From NCBI GenBank assembly GCA_023427925.1, contig JAEYZS010000230.1:1-5773 (forward strand): a DNA stretch of 5,773 bases. The letters run 5' to 3'. This DNA comes from Pseudomonadota bacterium (GTDB taxonomy: Bacteria > Bdellovibrionota > Bdellovibrionia > Bdellovibrionales > JAEYZS01). The position numbers and the translations under genes were made by a program. The notes beneath the pieces are model-generated. The model was not told the origin of the DNA. It made no database searches and saw only the letters and a program-made list of their open reading frames with translations. Positions 4,007 through 5,773 of this stretch are shown here, piece by piece. Position 1 is the stretch's first letter; each line of letters starts with the position of its first letter.

Positions 4007-5773
4007 TTAAGACTTTAAATGTTTTCGCAAAAAGACACCTGTGTGGGAATTCTTGCTTTCCATCAAGATACGCGGATGACCAGTAGCAACGATTTCGCCG
4101 CCTCCATCTCCGCTTTCAGGTCCCAAGTCAATTATGTGATCGCTTGAGGCAATAACATCCAAATTGTGTTCGATGACTAAAACAGTATGTCCTTGATCCA
4201 CCAATCTATGAAGTAGTTCAATAAGCTTCTTGGTATCTTCGAAGTGCAACCCTGTTGAAGGTTCGTCTAGAATATACAATATATGGCCGGCTCGTTTTTT
4301 TGAAAGTTCTTTTGAAAGCTTGATTCTTTGAGCCTCCCCACCAGAGAGTGTGATAGAACTTTGACCCAACGTTAAGTAATCTAGCCCCACGGTATTAAGA
4401 ATTTCTAATTTTTGTTTTATATAAGGTTGTTTGTCAAAAAACTCTAGCGCCTCGGTCACATTCATTGCCAACACGTCAGCAATTGATTTTTCTTTAAACT
4501 TAATATTTAAGGTTTCCGAATTGTAACGTGCGCCTCCGCAGACATCACATTGGACGTACACATCTGCCATAAAATGCATTTCAACTTTGACTTGTCCTCC
4601 GCCCTGACAAGCTTCACATCTTCCACCCTTGACGTTGAAACTAAATCTACCGGGCTTATAACCTCTGAGCCGAGATTCTGGTAATTGAGCAAAAAGGTCT
4701 CGAATCAAAGAAAAAAGACCCGTATAGGTCGAAGGGTTTGAGCGCGGAGTTCTTCCGATAGGCTTTTGGTTGATTTCAATAACTCCAGAGAGTTTTTCAA
4801 ATCCAGTAATACTTTTAAAAGGTGCAGGCCTATAATCACGAACATAGAATTTATTGGAAAGATATTTGTACAATGTATCAATGATAAGAGTACTTTTCCC
4901 GCTTCCTGAAACTCCCGAAATTGCAGTCATAGCATTCAATGGAATCTTGGTGCTGACATTCTTCAGATTGTTCCCTGAGGCTTTCTGGATTTCAATATAC
5001 TCGCTAAAAGATTTTTCTTTTCTTAAAGAGTAGGCAACAGACTTTCTAGATAAATACTTACCAGTTAAACTCTTGGCAGATCGTTCTATTTCTTGAGGAG
5101 TGCCTTGGGCCATAATTTCTCCACCCAATTTCCCTGCACGAGGGCCTATATCCACTACAAAGTCTGCGGCCTTAATGGTGTCCTCATCGTGCTCAACAAC
5201 TATAATAGTATTGCCTTTTTCTTTTAATTCAAAAAGTGCGCTTAGAAGCTCATGATGATCCCGCGCATGTAAACCAATACTTGGTTCATCGAGAACATAC
5301 AATACTCCCACAAGCGGTGAACCCAATTGATTTGCCAGGCGAATCCTTTGCGCTTCTCCTCCAGAAAGAGATCGAGTCGATCGAGATAAACTTAAATGTG
5401 AGAGCCCCAAGCGGAGCAAAAAATCAACCTTATAGTTAATTTTAAAAATTAGCTTACTTAGAATTTTGGATTCTCTGTCCGTAAGCTTAAGATCACTCAG
5501 CCATTTTAAAATTTGATCAAAAGGAAGAGTGCTGATTTCAGTTATGTTTTTTTTATCAACAAGCACAAACAGAGCTTCTTTCCTTAAACGTGTCCCGTGA
5601 CAATCAGGACAAATATCTCCTTCTTCAAAAATTTCATCGTCCTCAGCATCATCATCGCGGATATCTTCGTCATCTTCATCTTCGATGACTCCTAATCCAT
5701 GGCAGGTCGGACAATATCCGCGCGGATCGTTAAAGCTAAAAAGTCTTGGCTCTATATCGGGAGGGGAATACTG
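4007..5773 (-). CDS. uvrA: Excinuclease ABC subunit A, 5'-truncated by window edge, lacking the insertion domain
   Basis: The last 588 residues of UvrA, the damage sensor of nucleotide excision repair that loads UvrB on DNA. The frame is open from the window edge; the GTG at 5566 is an internal Val, not a start. Counting residues from the edge: end of zinc module 1 (CPTC, 21-24); second CxxC with the GTRLRKEA motif (55-67); ABC signature I LSGGEAQRIRL (136-146, bases 5336-5368); Walker B I LYVLDEPS; Walker A II GVSGSGKST (287-295, bases 4889-4915); zinc finger 2 with Cys386, 389, 409, 412 (bases 4538-4618); signature II LSGGEAQRIKL (bases 4316-4348); Walker B II LYILDEPS; switch His in VVEHDED and VIEHNLD. 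All visible catalytic motifs are intact. The odd point is the gap between the first two CxxC pairs, where a domain of over 100 residues is missing. Walker A I and the UvrB-binding domain lie outside, so a UvrA2-type paralogue is not fully excluded. Confidence 0.95.
   Translation of the reverse strand, partial: QYSPPDIEPRLFSFNDPRGYCPTCHGLGVIEDEDDEDIRDDDAEDDEIFEEGDICPDCHGTRLRKEALFVLVDKKNITEISTLPFDQILKWLSDLKLTDRESKILSKLIFKINYKVDFLLRLGLSHLSLSRSTRSLSGGEAQRIRLANQLGSPLVGVLYVLDEPSIGLHARDHHELLSALFELKEKGNTIIVVEHDEDTIKAADFVVDIGPRAGKLGGEIMAQGTPQEIERSAKSLTGKYLSRKSVAYSLRKEKSFSEYIEIQKASGNNLKNVSTKIPLNAMTAISGVSGSGKSTLIIDTLYKYLSNKFYVRDYRPAPFKSITGFEKLSGVIEINQKPIGRTPRSNPSTYTGLFSLIRDLFAQLPESRLRGYKPGRFSFNVKGGRCEACQGGGQVKVEMHFMADVYVQCDVCGGARYNSETLNIKFKEKSIADVLAMNVTEALEFFDKQPYIKQKLEILNTVGLDYLTLGQSSITLSGGEAQRIKLSKELSKKRAGHILYILDEPSTGLHFEDTKKLIELLHRLVDQGHTVLVIEHNLDVIASSDHIIDLGPESGDGGGEIVATGHPRILMESKNSHTGVFLRKHLKS
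5615..5686 (-). other. Acidic linker in place of the UvrA insertion domain
   Basis: These 24 codons of uvrA encode a stretch in which 17 residues are Asp or Glu, mostly GAT, GAA and GAC codons. It lies between the CPTCHGLGV and GDICPDCHGTRL motifs, exactly where E. coli and Geobacillus UvrA carry the insertion domain of about 110-120 residues. The reading frame matches UvrA on both sides, so a simple frameshift does not explain it. Confidence 0.85.

Noticed and set aside
5564..5566. GTG as a possible start of a shorter UvrA-like protein
   Set aside because: The frame continues upstream through conserved UvrA motifs (CPDCHGTRLRKEA, CPTCHGLGV, EPRLFSFN) to the window edge, so it is an internal Val codon.
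5615..5686. Frameshift or sequencing error as the cause of the short UvrA linker
   Set aside because: The frame is correct on both sides and the codons between are regular Asp/Glu codons. A large in-frame assembly collapse cannot be ruled out by eye but has no positive sign.

Overview
The window looks like a piece of a Gram-negative bacterial chromosome with moderately low GC. It holds the end of a gyrase gene, a membrane-sector ATP synthase operon, one unknown gene and most of a uvrA gene. A diderm host is suggested by an SPII-type lipoprotein with TPR repeats, paired AtpZ and AtpI genes, an F0 operon (atpZ-atpI-atpB-atpE) without the F1 genes, and an AtpE with a signal-peptide-like N-terminus. 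These features, and gyrA directly upstream, remind me of Bdellovibrio-type predatory bacteria and related former deltaproteobacteria. That placement is inference from memory of gene order and protein style, not a database result.

Layout, left to right. Positions 1-937 (+) hold the C-terminal beta-pinwheel of DNA gyrase subunit A; the gene starts outside the window. Positions 909-1727 (+) encode a TPR lipoprotein that overlaps the gyrA end by 29 bases. Four tightly packed genes follow on the same strand: atpZ (1741-1935), atpI (1948-2334), atpB (2343-3053) and atpE (3076-3384). A strong intrinsic terminator (3413-3444) closes the series. All gaps from gyrA to atpE are 22 bases or less, so the six genes could be one transcript. 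Beyond the terminator both genes are on the minus strand: an unrecognised, probably exported 157-residue protein (3463-3936) and a 3'-complete, 5'-truncated uvrA (4007-5773).

How the genes work together: atpB and atpE give the stator a subunit and the rotor c subunit of F0, and AtpZ and AtpI are small accessory membrane proteins linked to c-ring assembly and ion handling. The catalytic F1 genes and atpF are absent here and must lie elsewhere if the enzyme is functional. GyrA sets DNA supercoiling using ATP, and UvrA is the damage sensor of nucleotide excision repair.

The most unusual item is in uvrA. Between the two CxxC pairs of the first signature domain, canonical UvrA carries an insertion domain of roughly 110-120 residues. 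Here only 30 residues separate the pairs, and 17 of 24 in the middle are Asp or Glu. No mobile elements, CRISPR arrays, tRNA or rRNA genes were seen, and no stretch over 300 bases lacks a gene.
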